Assembly (NCBI GenBank): GCA_036381895.1
Contig: DASVBY010000052.1
Span: forward strand, 1 to 64,000
Direction of reading: 5' to 3'
DNA: 64,000 nucleotides
Source: JACQFZ01 sp036381895
GTDB lineage: Bacteria > Pseudomonadota > Gammaproteobacteria > Acidiferrobacterales > Sulfurifustaceae
Of this stretch, positions 49,458 to 58,497 are shown piece by piece. Each line of letters starts with the position of its first letter. The first letter of the stretch is position 1. Both the position numbers and the translations under genes were made by a program. The notes under the pieces are model-generated. The model ran no database searches, was not told where the DNA came from, and saw only the letters and a list, made by a program, of their open reading frames with translations.

Positions 49458-50135
49458 TCACCTTCCGGAGTCCGTGACGAGCCCCTGCTCCGGGTGGTTG
49501 GCGCGACCGTCGAGCAGCACGCGTCCGTCCACGAGCCGCAGGCGGCCGTCGGCGAACCAGCCGATCACGCGGGGATACAGCCGATGCTCCTCCTCGAGCA
49601 CGCGCGCGGCGAGAGAGTCCGGCGTGTCGCCCGGAAGCACCGGAACGGCCGCCTGCGCGATAATCGGCCCACTGTCGACCTCCGCAGTGACGAAATGCAC
49701 GGTCGCGCCGTGCGTGCGGGCGCCGGCCGCGAGCGCCCGCTCGTGCGTGCGCAGCCCGGGGAAAGCGGGCAGCAGCGAGGGATGAATGTTGATGAGCCGC
49801 CCGGCGTAGCGCTCGATGAAGGCGGCGCTCAGGACCCGCATGAAGCCCGCGAGCACGATCAGGTCCGGGCGGTAGGCGTCGATGCGCCCGCTCAACGCCG
49901 CCTCGAACGCGGCGCGCTCGGCAAAGCCGGTGTGGTCCACGACTTCCGCCGCGATGCCCGCGGCGCGGGCGTGCTCGAGGCCGGGGGCGTGCGGGCGGTT
50001 GCTGATCACCGCCGCGACATCGATCGCAATCTCGCCGCGCTGCATCGCGCGGATGATCGCCTGCAGATTGCTGCCACGCCCGGAGATCAGGACGACGACC
50101 CGGCAGCGCCGCGCGGCTCGTTCGGCGCCGGACAT
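49458..50135 (-). CDS. purN: Phosphoribosylglycinamide formyltransferase
   Basis: 225-residue enzyme that uses 10-formyl-THF in purine synthesis. VVVLISGRGSNLQAIIRA (residues 13-30), the catalytic region INIHPSLLPAFPGLRTHERAL (about 115-135) and HFVTAEVDSGPIIAQ are typical. The C terminus is slightly longer than usual. Three-base gap after purM in one operon. Confidence 0.96.
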   Translation of the reverse strand: MSGAERAARRCRVVVLISGRGSNLQAIIRAMQRGEIAIDVAAVISNRPHAPGLEHARAAGIAAEVVDHTGFAERAAFEAALSGRIDAYRPDLIVLAGFMRVLSAAFIERYAGRLINIHPSLLPAFPGLRTHERALAAGARTHGATVHFVTAEVDSGPIIAQAAVPVLPGDTPDSLAARVLEEEHRLYPRVIGWFADGRLRLVDGRVLLDGRANHPEQGLVTDSGR

Positions 50136-50138
50136 CGG

Positions 50139-51179
50139 CTACTCGAACCGAACCTCGGGCTCGCCCGCGTGCGCCTCGATGCGGCCGACGCGGTACACCC
50201 GCTCCCCGGCCGCGGCGAGCTGCGCCTCGGCGCGCTCGGCGTCCTCCGGTCGCACCACGACGAGCATGCCGAGGCCGCAGTTGAAAGTGCGGTACATTTC
50301 GTCGTTCGCGATCCGCCCGTGCTCCTGCAGCCACGCGAAGATCGGCGGCCGCGGCCAGCTGGCCGGATCGAGCACGGCGCGCACGCCGGGCGGGAGCACG
50401 CGCGGAAGGTTTCCCGGGATGCCGCCGCCGGTGATGTGTGCGCAGGCGCGCACCGTCAGCTCGCGCATCAGCGGGAGCAGCGGCTTCACGTAGATGCGCG
50501 TCGGCGCGAGCAGCACGTCGGCGAGCGTCGCGCCGTCGAACGGCTGATCGAGGCGCGCGCCGCTCACCTCGATCACTTTACGGATGAGCGAATAGCCGTT
50601 CGAGTGCGCGCCGCTCGAAGCGAGTCCGAGCACGACGTCGCCCGGCCGCACGTTCGTGCCGTCGATGATCCGATCGCGTTCGACCGCGCCGACGCAGAAG
50701 CCCGCGAGATCGTAGTCTTCGGCGGCGTACATGCCCGGCATCTCCGCGGTTTCGCCGCCGATCAGCGCCGCCCCCGCCTGGCGGCAGCCTTCCCCGATGC
50801 CGGCGATCACGCGCCGCGCGACCTCCGGGTCGAGGCAGCCGGTGGCGAAGTAATCGAGGAAGAAGAGCGGTTCGGCGCCCTGGACCAGGACGTCGTTCGC
50901 GCACATCGCCACGAGATCGATGCCGATGGTGTCGTGGCGGCCGAGCTCGATCGCGAGCTTGAGCTTGGTACCGACGCCGTCGGTACCGGCGACGAGCACC
51001 GGGTCGCGGTAGGCGCCGGGGGGAATCTGGAACAGGGCGCCGAAGCCGCCGAGCCCGCCGAGCACGCCCGGGCGGCGGGTGCTCGCGGCGATCGGCTTGA
51101 TGGCTTCGATGAGTGCGTCGCCGCGGTCGATATCGACGCCGGCGTCGCGATACGTGAGCGGATCGCGTGGCTGGTTCAA
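50139..51179 (-). CDS. purM: Phosphoribosylformylglycinamidine cyclo-ligase
   Basis: 346-residue AIR synthetase in purine synthesis, cytosolic homodimer. TYRDAGVDIDRGDALI at the N terminus, GTDGVGTKLKLA (65-76), CANDVLVQGAEPLFFLDY (92-109) and GGGIPGNLPRVLP (about 240) are standard. Operon purM-purN, divergent from the phosphatidyltransferase-permease-hda operon; this order is common in gammaproteobacteria. Confidence 0.97.
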   Translation of the reverse strand: MNQPRDPLTYRDAGVDIDRGDALIEAIKPIAASTRRPGVLGGLGGFGALFQIPPGAYRDPVLVAGTDGVGTKLKLAIELGRHDTIGIDLVAMCANDVLVQGAEPLFFLDYFATGCLDPEVARRVIAGIGEGCRQAGAALIGGETAEMPGMYAAEDYDLAGFCVGAVERDRIIDGTNVRPGDVVLGLASSGAHSNGYSLIRKVIEVSGARLDQPFDGATLADVLLAPTRIYVKPLLPLMRELTVRACAHITGGGIPGNLPRVLPPGVRAVLDPASWPRPPIFAWLQEHGRIANDEMYRTFNCGLGMLVVVRPEDAERAEAQLAAAGERVYRVGRIEAHAGEPEVRFE

Positions 51180-51241
51180 GGGGTCAGCTAGGCTGGCTCA
51201 GGGAGCGGCTATAGTAGGGCCGGGCCGCCGCCCGCGCAAAC

Positions 51242-51271
51242 TTGACTTGCCTGGGGAGCGCCCAGTAGGTT
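51242..51271 (+). promoter_or_regulatory. Putative promoter of the pgsA-like/permease/hda operon
   Basis: -35 TTGACT (51242-51247), 18-base spacer, -10 TAGGTT (51266-51271), about 33 bases before the GTG at 51305. The -35 matches 5 of 6 positions. Confidence 0.45.
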
Positions 51272-51304
51272 GCCGGCTCCCGGCCCATTCCTGGCGCGCC
51301 TTTC

Positions 51305-51880
51305 GTGCCGATCAACGCTTCGCAGGTCCCCAACATCATCACGATGGCGCGGCTCGCGCTGGCGCCGGTGTTCGTGCTGCTGCTGAACGACGAGGACTAT
51401 CTCGCGGCGTTGATCGTGTTCATCATCGCCGGGCTCTCCGACGGCATCGACGGCTTCATCGCCAAGCGTTTTCACTACGAGAGCCGTCTCGGCGCCATTC
51501 TCGACCCGGCGGCGGACAAGATCCTGCTCGTCAGCGCGTACGTGATGCTGACGGTGCTCGATCACCTGCCGGTCTGGCTCGTCATTGTCGTCGTGTTCCG
51601 CGATCTGCTCATCGTCGGCGGCTACGTGGTCTATACCTCGATGTACGGGCCGGTGCAGATGCGCCCGAGCTGGATCAGCAAGTTCAACACCTTCATGCAG
51701 ATATCGCTCGTGGTGGTGGTGCTGCTCAAGCAGGCGTTCGGCGTCGCCTGGCCGGAGGCGACGCGCGTGCTCGCGTACGCGGTCCTGACGACGACGGCGC
51801 TGAGCGGGGGCCACTACCTCTGGACCTGGATCGTGATGAAGGACATCGAACCGGCGCGGCGCTCGGCCTCGCATGACTAG
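51305..51880 (+). CDS. CDP-alcohol phosphatidyltransferase (PgsA-like)
   Basis: 191-residue integral-membrane enzyme. The family signature reads DGIDGFIAKRFHYESRLGAILDPAADK (about 46-72) and matches D-G-x2-A-R-x8-G-x3-D-x3-D, with Lys in place of Arg. Six hydrophobic helices. Likely makes phosphatidylglycerophosphate or a related phospholipid. GTG 51305 start. Its end overlaps the downstream permease gene by 8 bases, in an operon with hda. Confidence 0.88.
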   Translation: MPINASQVPNIITMARLALAPVFVLLLNDEDYLAALIVFIIAGLSDGIDGFIAKRFHYESRLGAILDPAADKILLVSAYVMLTVLDHLPVWLVIVVVFRDLLIVGGYVVYTSMYGPVQMRPSWISKFNTFMQISLVVVVLLKQAFGVAWPEATRVLAYAVLTTTALSGGHYLWTWIVMKDIEPARRSASHD

Positions 51881-52955
51881 CGCCCGCGCCGCCGTGCTGC
51901 TGGCCTATGCGGCCGCCGCCGGCATTCTCGTCTATCTGCTCGCGCCGATTCTGACGCCGTTCCTGCTCGCCGCGCTGCTCGCCTACATCATCAATCCGCT
52001 GGTCTCGCGGCTCGAGCGCTGGCGCGTGCCGCGCGCTGCCGCGGTGACGCTCGTGTTCGTGCTGTTCCTGGCGCTCGTAGTGGTGCTGCTGCTGTTCCTG
52101 GTGCCGCTCGTGTACCGCCAGATCGTCGGCTTCGCCGGCAAAGTGCCGTTCTACCTCGACTGGGTGCAGGGCGCGCTGCTGCCGCGGCTGCAGGAAGCGC
52201 TCGGTGAGCCGCTGCCCGTCGACTTCGCCGACTTGCGCCACGCGGTCGTCAGCAACTGGCAGCAGATCGCCGAGTTCGTGCGCAACGCTTTCGCGAATCT
52301 CGTGGCCTCGAGTGTGCGCTTCGGCGCGTGGCTCGTGAACCTGCTGCTGGTGCCGGTCGTGACGTTCTATCTGCTGCTCGACTGGGACACGGTGCGGCGC
52401 AACGTGCTCGGGCTGCTTCCGCCCGGTGTCCGCGCGACCGTCGAACGGCTCGCCGCCGAAACCGACGCCGTGCTCGCGAGCTTCCTGCGCGGGCAGCTTC
52501 TCGTCATGCTCGCGCTCGCCGCGATCCACGCGGTCGGCCTCATGCTGATCGGACTCGACCTGGCGCTGCCGATCGGCATCCTTTCCGGGCTCGTGAGCTT
52601 CATTCCGTTCATGGGATTCATCGTCGGCATCATCACCGCCGGGATCGCCGCGTACCTGCAGTTCCAGGACGCGACGGCGCTGCTCTGGGTGTTCCTGGTG
52701 TTTCTCGTGGCGAACGTGATCGAGGGCTACGTGCTCTCGCCGTACCTCGTCGGCAGCCGCATCGGCCTGCACCCGGTGGTCGTCATCTTCGCCGTCCTCG
52801 CCGGCGGCGCGCTCTTCGGCTTCCTCGGCGTGCTGCTCGCGCTTCCCGCGGCCGCCGCGCTCAAGGTATGGCTGCGCTACGTGCACCAGAACTATGTCGT
52901 GGCCCCGAAGGATGCCGAAGCCCAGGCGCGCCGGCTGCGCCAGGGCGGGGAGTGA
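51873..52955 (+). CDS. AI-2E/PerM-family transporter
   Basis: 360-residue membrane protein of the PerM family with about eight hydrophobic helices. Start MTSARAAVLLAYAAAAGILVYLLAPILTPFLLAA-like; the late GFLGVLLALPAAAALKVWLR pattern is diagnostic. PerM members export autoinducer-2 or protons/sodium; this copy is usually next to hda, and its role is unproven. Overlaps the previous gene by 8 bases and ends 6 bases before hda. Confidence 0.92.
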   Translation: MTSARAAVLLAYAAAAGILVYLLAPILTPFLLAALLAYIINPLVSRLERWRVPRAAAVTLVFVLFLALVVVLLLFLVPLVYRQIVGFAGKVPFYLDWVQGALLPRLQEALGEPLPVDFADLRHAVVSNWQQIAEFVRNAFANLVASSVRFGAWLVNLLLVPVVTFYLLLDWDTVRRNVLGLLPPGVRATVERLAAETDAVLASFLRGQLLVMLALAAIHAVGLMLIGLDLALPIGILSGLVSFIPFMGFIVGIITAGIAAYLQFQDATALLWVFLVFLVANVIEGYVLSPYLVGSRIGLHPVVVIFAVLAGGALFGFLGVLLALPAAAALKVWLRYVHQNYVVAPKDAEAQARRLRQGGE

Positions 52956-52961
52956 GGCGCA

Positions 52962-53669
52962 GTGCAGCTCGCGCTCAACCTGCGGCTGCGCGATGCGTCG
53001 TCGTTCGAGAATTTCCTGAGCGGCGCCAATCGCGAGGCGGTCGCGCGGCTGCGCGCGCTGGTGGCCCGGCCGCCTGCAATCCCCGGATCCTCGACGCTCT
53101 TCCTTTGGGGCGAACGCGGTAGCGGCAAGACGCACCTGCTCGAGGCCGCGTGTCGTGCGGCGGCGGCCGCGGGCGAAGCGCCGATCTATCTGCCGCTCGG
53201 CGCTCCCGAGCTCACCCCGGCGGTGCTCGAGGCAATCGAGGACGCATCCTTAATATGCATCGACGACCTCGAGCGCGTCGCCGGAAACGACGCCTGGGAG
53301 GCGGCGCTGTTCGCGCTCTACGAGCTCTCCCGCACGCACGGCACGCGCCTGGTTGCCGCCGCCGCGGCGCCGCCCGCGCGGCTCGGCTGCGCGCGGCTCG
53401 ACCTCGCGACGCGCCTCGCGTGGGGTCCGGTATATCAGCTGCGCGCGCTCGGCGACGGCGAGAAGCTCGAGGCGATGCGGCTGCGCGCCGCGAACCGCGG
53501 TCTCGAGCTCTCGGACGAGGTGCTCAATTACATACTGAAGCGCTATCCGCGCGATCTGGCGTCGCTGTTCGCGCTGCTCGATCGCATCGACGCTGCGGCG
53601 CTCGCGCGCCAGCGGCGCGTCACGATCCCGTTCCTGCGCGATCTCGAGGGGACGCCGCCGCGGAACTGA
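52962..53669 (+). CDS. hda: DnaA regulatory inactivator Hda
   Basis: 235-residue AAA+ protein that works with the beta sliding clamp to hydrolyse DnaA-ATP and limit replication initiation. The N terminus carries the clamp-binding motif QLALNL (residues 2-7). Walker A GERGSGKT (50-57) is complete; sensor and box VII Arg regions follow. GTG 52962 is preceded by GGGGAG. Third gene of the operon. Its last 50 bases overlap the opposite-strand DUF2069 gene. Confidence 0.93.
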   Translation: MQLALNLRLRDASSFENFLSGANREAVARLRALVARPPAIPGSSTLFLWGERGSGKTHLLEAACRAAAAAGEAPIYLPLGAPELTPAVLEAIEDASLICIDDLERVAGNDAWEAALFALYELSRTHGTRLVAAAAAPPARLGCARLDLATRLAWGPVYQLRALGDGEKLEAMRLRAANRGLELSDEVLNYILKRYPRDLASLFALLDRIDAAALARQRRVTIPFLRDLEGTPPRN

Positions 53670-54009
53670 GGCGCGCGTAGAAGGCGGCGGCGGCGACGAA
53701 CGCGAGCGCGGCGAGCGTCTGCGCCGCGCCGTACGCGAACGCACCGGCTGCGCCGCGGCGCGCCGCGTCGTAGGCCACGGCGATGCCGCCGCAGAAGTAG
53801 AGCAGCAGCAGGAGCGCCGCCAGCACGTGCGCACGCGCGCTCCCGCGTACGAGCCAGGGCAGCGGCAGCGCGAGCGGCGCGAGCTTGAGCGCGAGCCAGT
53901 ACGCCCGCGGGGCTGCGGTCGGCGGCGCCGCCCAGCCTTCCCAGCCGACGATGACGAGCACGAGCGCGAGGTACGCAGCGGCCGCGGTGCGGCGAAGAAT
54001 CGCGGTCAC
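53620..54009 (-). CDS. DUF2069-family membrane protein
   Basis: 129-residue membrane protein of the DUF2069 family, four hydrophobic segments (AAAYLALVLVIVGWEGWA; LKLAPLALPLPWLV; VLAALLLLLYFCGGIAVAY; TLAALAFVAAAAFYA). Starts with GTG that overlaps the wrbA-like stop as GTGA, so it is translationally coupled to it. Its 3' end lies antisense to the last 50 bases of hda. Family function unknown; often next to wrbA in gammaproteobacteria. Confidence 0.82.
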   Translation of the reverse strand: MTAILRRTAAAAYLALVLVIVGWEGWAAPPTAAPRAYWLALKLAPLALPLPWLVRGSARAHVLAALLLLLYFCGGIAVAYDAARRGAAGAFAYGAAQTLAALAFVAAAAFYARLSSAAASPRDRAGTGS

Positions 54010-54605
54010 TCGCGCTCCCGGGCGAGCGCGAGCGCCACGCCTGCGAGCCGCCGGCCGAGCGCCGTGCACAGCTCGCGCTCCTCGGCGGTGATGGGGCGCT
54101 CGCCGTTCGGGCCGGCGACGTGGCTCGCGCCGTAGGGTGTGCCGCCGCTCGCGGTCTGCGTGAGCGCGGGTTCGGTGTAGGGCAGGCCGACGATCACCAT
54201 GCCGTGATGCAGCAGCGGCAGCATCATCGAGAGGAGCGTCGTCTCCTGGCCGCCGTGCAGCGTCGCCGTGGAGGTGAAGACGGCGGCAGGCTTGCCGGCG
54301 AGCGCGCCCGAGAGCCACAGCGGGCTCGTGCTGTCGAGGAAATGCTTGAGCGGCGCCGCCATGTTGCCGAAGCGCGTCGGGCTGCCGAGCGCGAGCCCGA
54401 TGCACTCGCGCAGGTCATCGAGCGTCGCGTACGGCGGCCCCGCGTCGGGGACGGACGGTGCGATCGACTCGACGACCGGCGACACTTCGGGGACGGTACG
54501 TACCCGCGCATGCGCACCGGCTCGCTCGATGCCGCGCGCGACGTGCTGCGCCATCTCGCGCAGCGCGCCGTGACGGCTGTAGTAAAGGACGAGGACGTCG
54601 GCCAT
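54006..54605 (-). CDS. wrbA: NAD(P)H:quinone oxidoreductase type IV
   Basis: 199-residue flavodoxin-like FMN enzyme reducing quinones by two electrons. VLVLYYSRHGALREMAQHVARG (4-25) is the FMN phosphate loop; GSPTRFGNMAAPLKHFLD (74-91) and GGTPYGASHVAG (about 154-165) are typical of WrbA. ATG 54605 gives the normal length. Operon with DUF2069 downstream; divergent from the LysM gene. Confidence 0.94.
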   Translation of the reverse strand: MADVLVLYYSRHGALREMAQHVARGIERAGAHARVRTVPEVSPVVESIAPSVPDAGPPYATLDDLRECIGLALGSPTRFGNMAAPLKHFLDSTSPLWLSGALAGKPAAVFTSTATLHGGQETTLLSMMLPLLHHGMVIVGLPYTEPALTQTASGGTPYGASHVAGPNGERPITAEERELCTALGRRLAGVALALARERE

Positions 54606-54661
54606 AGGATGCGAGCTGCACATTCCATCGGAAAAATCCGCAAATTGTACTGCCACTTTCC

Positions 54662-54691
54662 TTGACAGCCCATTGAAGCCAGTGCTAGCTT
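54662..54691 (+). promoter_or_regulatory. Promoter of the LysM lipoprotein gene
   Basis: Perfect -35 TTGACA (54662-54667), 18-base spacer, extended -10 TGC plus TAGCTT (54686-54691), 42 bases upstream of the ATG at 54733. Confidence 0.55.
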
Positions 54692-54732
54692 CGGATGAAA
54701 CCCGTATCCTGTCGCGGTCGCAAGGAGCCAAA

Positions 54733-55245
54733 ATGATAAGAGACATGAAACCGCTTTCGTTGTCGCTGGTGCTGTTCGTGACGGCCGGCATGGTCGGCTG
54801 CGCGAGCACACAGACCGCGCAACCCGAGCCCGCGCCCGCCCCGCAGGCGGAAACTGCACCGGCCCCGCAGCCGGAAAGCGCGCCCGCTCCGGTGGCGCAA
54901 CCGGAACCGGCGCCCGCTCCGCAGCCCAGGGAGGAAGTGGTGACGGGTCCGAGCGATGACTCGTACACGGTGGTGCCCGGCGATCACCTCTGGGGCATCT
55001 CGGCGATGCCGTCGATCTACGGCGATCCGTACCGCTGGCCGCTCATCTACAAGGCGAACACCGACAAGATCGAGGATGCCGACTTGATCTATCCGGGTCA
55101 GGTTCTCACGATCCGCCGCGGCAACACGCCGGCCGAGATCGACGCGGCGGTGCAGCACGCGCGCACCCGCGGCGCGTGGACACTCGGCAGCGTCGAGGAG
55201 ACCGACCGGCAGTACCTGGCCGGACAGCGTTTCGCCGGCCGCTGA
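54733..55245 (+). CDS. LysM-domain lipoprotein with Ala/Pro-rich linker
   Basis: 170-residue envelope lipoprotein. Signal peptide ends in the lipobox VGC (Cys at residue 23). An Ala/Pro/Glu repeat linker (APAPQPE units, about 28-75) spans the periplasm. The LysM domain follows at about 80-135: YTVVPGDHLWGISAM, YRWPLIYKANTDKI, DLIYPGQVLTI, binding peptidoglycan. Start ATG 54733, AAGGAG 9 nt upstream; the longer frame to 54673 is rejected. Ends in a strong terminator. A TetR-like stress link is not shown. Confidence 0.9.
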   Translation: MIRDMKPLSLSLVLFVTAGMVGCASTQTAQPEPAPAPQAETAPAPQPESAPAPVAQPEPAPAPQPREEVVTGPSDDSYTVVPGDHLWGISAMPSIYGDPYRWPLIYKANTDKIEDADLIYPGQVLTIRRGNTPAEIDAAVQHARTRGAWTLGSVEETDRQYLAGQRFAGR

Positions 55246-55276
55246 ACATCGCGGCAACCACAAGGCAGTAGTGCAA

Positions 55277-55306
55277 CAAGGGCTCCTCTCGGAGCCCTTG
55301 GTTTTT
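55277..55306 (+). terminator. Intrinsic terminator after the LysM gene
   Basis: Perfect 10-bp stem CAAGGGCTCC/GGAGCCCTTG with a 4-base loop, then G and five T residues, 32 bases after the stop codon. Confidence 0.85.
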
Positions 55307-55320
55307 GACGCCGAGACGCG

Positions 55321-56931
55321 CTACGTGGCGTCGGCGGCGAAGTCGATGCGCTCGAAAGAACCGGACGCTTCGAGCACTTCGCGCGCTACGAGGCGCGTGA
55401 ACGTCCGGCCGTCGTCGACGTGGATGATCCGGTTCGGGCGGAAGATGTTGCCGGGGGTCACGAGGGTGACGGGTTCGCCGAGCGCCGGTATCTCCGGAAG
55501 GAGCAGCGCCGGCAGGAACTCGCTCTCGCGCATGTGCTCGTCTATCACCTTGATGACTACCGCCCGGGCGCCGGGTGCGAGCCGCTGCGTGCCGATCTCG
55601 ACGTGCGAGGGATTGTGGCTCTTGACCCAACGGACCACGGCGAGCGACCACTGTTCGTCGCCGTCGAAGCGCGTGGCCACGAGGTCGCCCACCTTGACGC
55701 GGCGCGACACGAGGCCGGTCTTGCGCAGTGCCATGCCGCCGGCGCTCTCGTCCTGCACTTCCCACCATGCCGGCAGGTATTCGTGCGGCGGCTGCGGATC
55801 CCCGGCATCCGCGCCCGGTTGCTGGCCGCGCGGAAACGGGCCCATGCGCGCGCCGCTCACCACGAAGGGCCCGCCGCTGAACCAGTAGTGGATCGCGGGG
55901 AGGCCGACCAGGACCTCGATCTTGGCGTTCGTGCGGGCGCTGCGCCGGTAGGTGCGCTTCGGATTGAGGCCCCAGACGTTGATGAGGCGCAGCAGCATCT
56001 CCTCGCCGCCGATGCGATAGAACCCCGGCGGCAGCAGCGCGCAGTTCGGCAGCTCGCCCGCGCGAAAGCTCGTGAGCTGCGCGTGAATGTGCCGCGCGAG
56101 CTCGATGGTGTTGAGCAGCGCGCCGCCGGCGGCAGGCTCCGGCGGCGCTTCGTTGCTGTAGAGAATACCGGCGCGCTCGTTCTGCGGATCGATCAGGAAA
56201 TGGCAGTTCGGCTCGACGCGGTCGAATTCGCGATGCAGCGTCGCGAGACCGGCGTAGCACTGCAGGTACTGGTCGATCTTCGCGACCATGCGCGAGGGCA
56301 GGTGGTAGGGATCGGCGAGATCGAGGAGCAGCGCGTGCTTGTAGGCGTCGGCGACGCTCGTATCGGGACGCGCCTCGCGCAGCCGGTCGGTGACCGGGAT
56401 GTGCGCCACGCCGAGCTCCTCGGCGTGGCGATAGAGCGCATGGATCTCGCGCCAGACCGCCCCTTCGTACGGCGCGTACGAAAGGTACGCAGCGAGCAGC
56501 ATTTCCGTCAGATGGCGGATCGCCCGGTGCACCGCGAGCGCGGTCTCGGCCGGCGCGCGGGCGCTCTGCGGCGGAGCGAGCACCAGGAGCTTGTAGCCGT
56601 AGGCGAGCTCGCGGTGGAACTCCTGCGTCTGCTGCGCAGCGCGACGGTGCTTCTCGGGAAGCGGCAGCGGCAGTCCGACGTAGCGCTTGCGCAGCTCGCT
56701 CACCACGTGGTGGATCGGCGGTCGCAGCAGCTCGAGCAGCTGGAGCCGCAGCGCCGGGTCGATGTTCATGCGGTTGTACGCGGCGAGCGCATCGTGGAGT
56801 TTGCGCCCGGCCGCGGCCGGATTGAGCAGCGGCAGCGACGCCAGCCACTCCTCCACTCTGCCGGGATTCAGCTCGACCTCTACCAGCAGTCGGTCGGCGT
56901 ATCCGGGTACCGAAAGATCGGGCGCCTGCAT
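55321..56931 (-). CDS. Large PilZ-like domain hypothetical protein
   Basis: 536-residue protein of no firmly recognised family. The N-terminal two thirds are helical (VEEWLASLPLLNPAAAGRKLHDALAAYN; PEKHRRAAQQTQEFHRELAYGYKLL). The C-terminal part, roughly 390-490, with LRKTGLVSRRVKVGDLVATR and WVKSHNPSHVEIGTQRLAPGARAVVIK, looks like a PilZ beta-barrel. The RxxxR c-di-GMP signature is not plainly seen. No signal peptide. ATG 56931 is preferred; the in-frame extension to 57378 runs into the aspartase gene. Downstream of that gene by 65 bases. Confidence 0.7.
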   Translation of the reverse strand: MQAPDLSVPGYADRLLVEVELNPGRVEEWLASLPLLNPAAAGRKLHDALAAYNRMNIDPALRLQLLELLRPPIHHVVSELRKRYVGLPLPLPEKHRRAAQQTQEFHRELAYGYKLLVLAPPQSARAPAETALAVHRAIRHLTEMLLAAYLSYAPYEGAVWREIHALYRHAEELGVAHIPVTDRLREARPDTSVADAYKHALLLDLADPYHLPSRMVAKIDQYLQCYAGLATLHREFDRVEPNCHFLIDPQNERAGILYSNEAPPEPAAGGALLNTIELARHIHAQLTSFRAGELPNCALLPPGFYRIGGEEMLLRLINVWGLNPKRTYRRSARTNAKIEVLVGLPAIHYWFSGGPFVVSGARMGPFPRGQQPGADAGDPQPPHEYLPAWWEVQDESAGGMALRKTGLVSRRVKVGDLVATRFDGDEQWSLAVVRWVKSHNPSHVEIGTQRLAPGARAVVIKVIDEHMRESEFLPALLLPEIPALGEPVTLVTPGNIFRPNRIIHVDDGRTFTRLVAREVLEASGSFERIDFAADAT

Positions 56932-56996
56932 GCGAACCGGGACTCCCCTTGGGTACCCGACAGGGGGAGCAAGAACCGGGCCAGAACGGCCCCCGG

Positions 56997-58397
56997 CTAC
57001 CGCCCGGCGATCGCCGCGCGCTCGACCAGCCGGTCGAAGTCCGCCGCGCTCATCAGCCCCTTTTCGGCGACGATTTCGCGCACCGGCCGGCCGCTGCGCG
57101 CGGAGGCCTTGGCGACTTCGGCCGCTGCGGCATAGCCGATCGAGGTATTGAGCAGGGTGGCCAGGCCGACGCTCGCGTGCGCGTAGTCGCGGCAGCGCTC
57201 GCGATTCACGCGCAGGCCCTTCAGGCTCTTCTCGGTGACGGCCTCGACGGCCCGGGTGAGCCAGTCGAGCGCATCGAAGAGCGCCGAGCCGAGCGCCGGC
57301 ATGAAGACATTGAGCTCGAGCTGCCCCGCCTGGGTCATTGCGGCGACTGCCGCGTCCTGCCCGATCACCTGGCAGCACACCTGATTCAGCATCTCGAACA
57401 TCACGGGGTTGACCTTGCCCGGCATGATCGACGATCCGGGCTGCACCGCCGGCAGCTCGATCTCGGCGAGCCCGGTGCGCGGTCCGGACGCGAGCAGGCG
57501 CATGTCGTTCGCGATGCGCGTGAGCTCGAGTGCGGCGAGCCGCACGCTGTTCGAAGCGCGCTGCAGGTCCGCCATCGACTGCATCTGTGCGGCGAGGTTG
57601 GCGGCGGGGCGGACCGGGAGGCCCGTGAGCCGCGCGAGCTCCGCGGCCGCGCGCTCGGCGTAGCCCGGCGCGGTGTTCAGCCCCGTGCCGGCCGCCGAGC
57701 CGCCGAGCCCGATCTCGCAGAGCGCCTCCTGGTCTGCGGCGAGCTGCGCGGCGCAGCGCCGCAGCGTCCAGGCGTAGGCACCGAACTCGCGTCCGATCGT
57801 GGTCGGCACCGCGTCCTGCAGGTGGGTACGCCCGCTCTTCACCGTTTCCGCCTCACGCACGGCAATGCGCTCGTACTCGGACGCCATGCGCTCGAGTGCG
57901 GCAACGAGCCGCGGCAGTTTGGCGAGCACGGCGAGGCGGATCGCGGTCGGGATCGTGTCGTTCGTGCTCTGTCCCATGTTGACGTGATCGTTCGGGTGCA
58001 CCGGCCGGTACTCGCCGCGACGCCCGCCGAGGCGCTCGTTCGCGAGATTCGCGATGACCTCGTTGGTGTTCATGTTGTGGCTGGTTCCGGCCCCGGCCTG
58101 GAATCGATCGACCACGAACTGATCGTGATAGCGTCCGGCAATGATCTCGTCGGCGGCGGCGATGATGGCGTCGGCGAGGCGCGGCTCGAGCCAGCCGGCA
58201 TCGCGGTTGGCGACGGCGGCGGCGCGCTTCACGCGGGCGTGCGCTACGATGAAGTCGGGATCGGGGCGGCGGCCGGAGATCGGAAAATTCTCGACGGCGC
58301 GGGCGGTTTGGATCCCGTACCAGGCGTCGGCGGGGACGCGGAACTCGCCGAGCGTGTCCTTCTCGATCCGGAATTTCTGGTCCATGATCGGCTCCAA
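56997..58397 (-). CDS. Class II fumarase/aspartase-family lyase, aspartase-like
   Basis: 466-residue tetrameric lyase that forms fumarate from malate or aspartate. The signature loop is GSSIMPGKVNPVMFEMLNQVCC (about 323-344). The NPVxxExxNQVC pattern and the start RIEKDTLGEFRVPADAWYGIQT with ENFPIS resemble aspartate ammonia-lyase, while HPNDHVNMGQSTNDTIPTA resembles fumarase C. Aspartase is favoured by the loop, but activity must be tested. ATG 58397. Divergent from acylphosphatase. Confidence 0.88.
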   Translation of the reverse strand: MEPIMDQKFRIEKDTLGEFRVPADAWYGIQTARAVENFPISGRRPDPDFIVAHARVKRAAAVANRDAGWLEPRLADAIIAAADEIIAGRYHDQFVVDRFQAGAGTSHNMNTNEVIANLANERLGGRRGEYRPVHPNDHVNMGQSTNDTIPTAIRLAVLAKLPRLVAALERMASEYERIAVREAETVKSGRTHLQDAVPTTIGREFGAYAWTLRRCAAQLAADQEALCEIGLGGSAAGTGLNTAPGYAERAAAELARLTGLPVRPAANLAAQMQSMADLQRASNSVRLAALELTRIANDMRLLASGPRTGLAEIELPAVQPGSSIMPGKVNPVMFEMLNQVCCQVIGQDAAVAAMTQAGQLELNVFMPALGSALFDALDWLTRAVEAVTEKSLKGLRVNRERCRDYAHASVGLATLLNTSIGYAAAAEVAKASARSGRPVREIVAEKGLMSAADFDRLVERAAIAGR

Positions 58398-58497
58398 CGG
58401 TTCGTCGGCCCATTATAGGGACGGCCCGTGTGCGCCGCATCGCGATCGCGCCGCGGGTGAAGGCCGGGGCGCAGCCGAATCCGCGAGGCAAACCGCA

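Noticed and set aside
56997..58397. Naming the fumarase/aspartase gene fumC or aspA
   Set aside because: Sequence mixes traits of both; the decisive residues cannot be assigned without an alignment.
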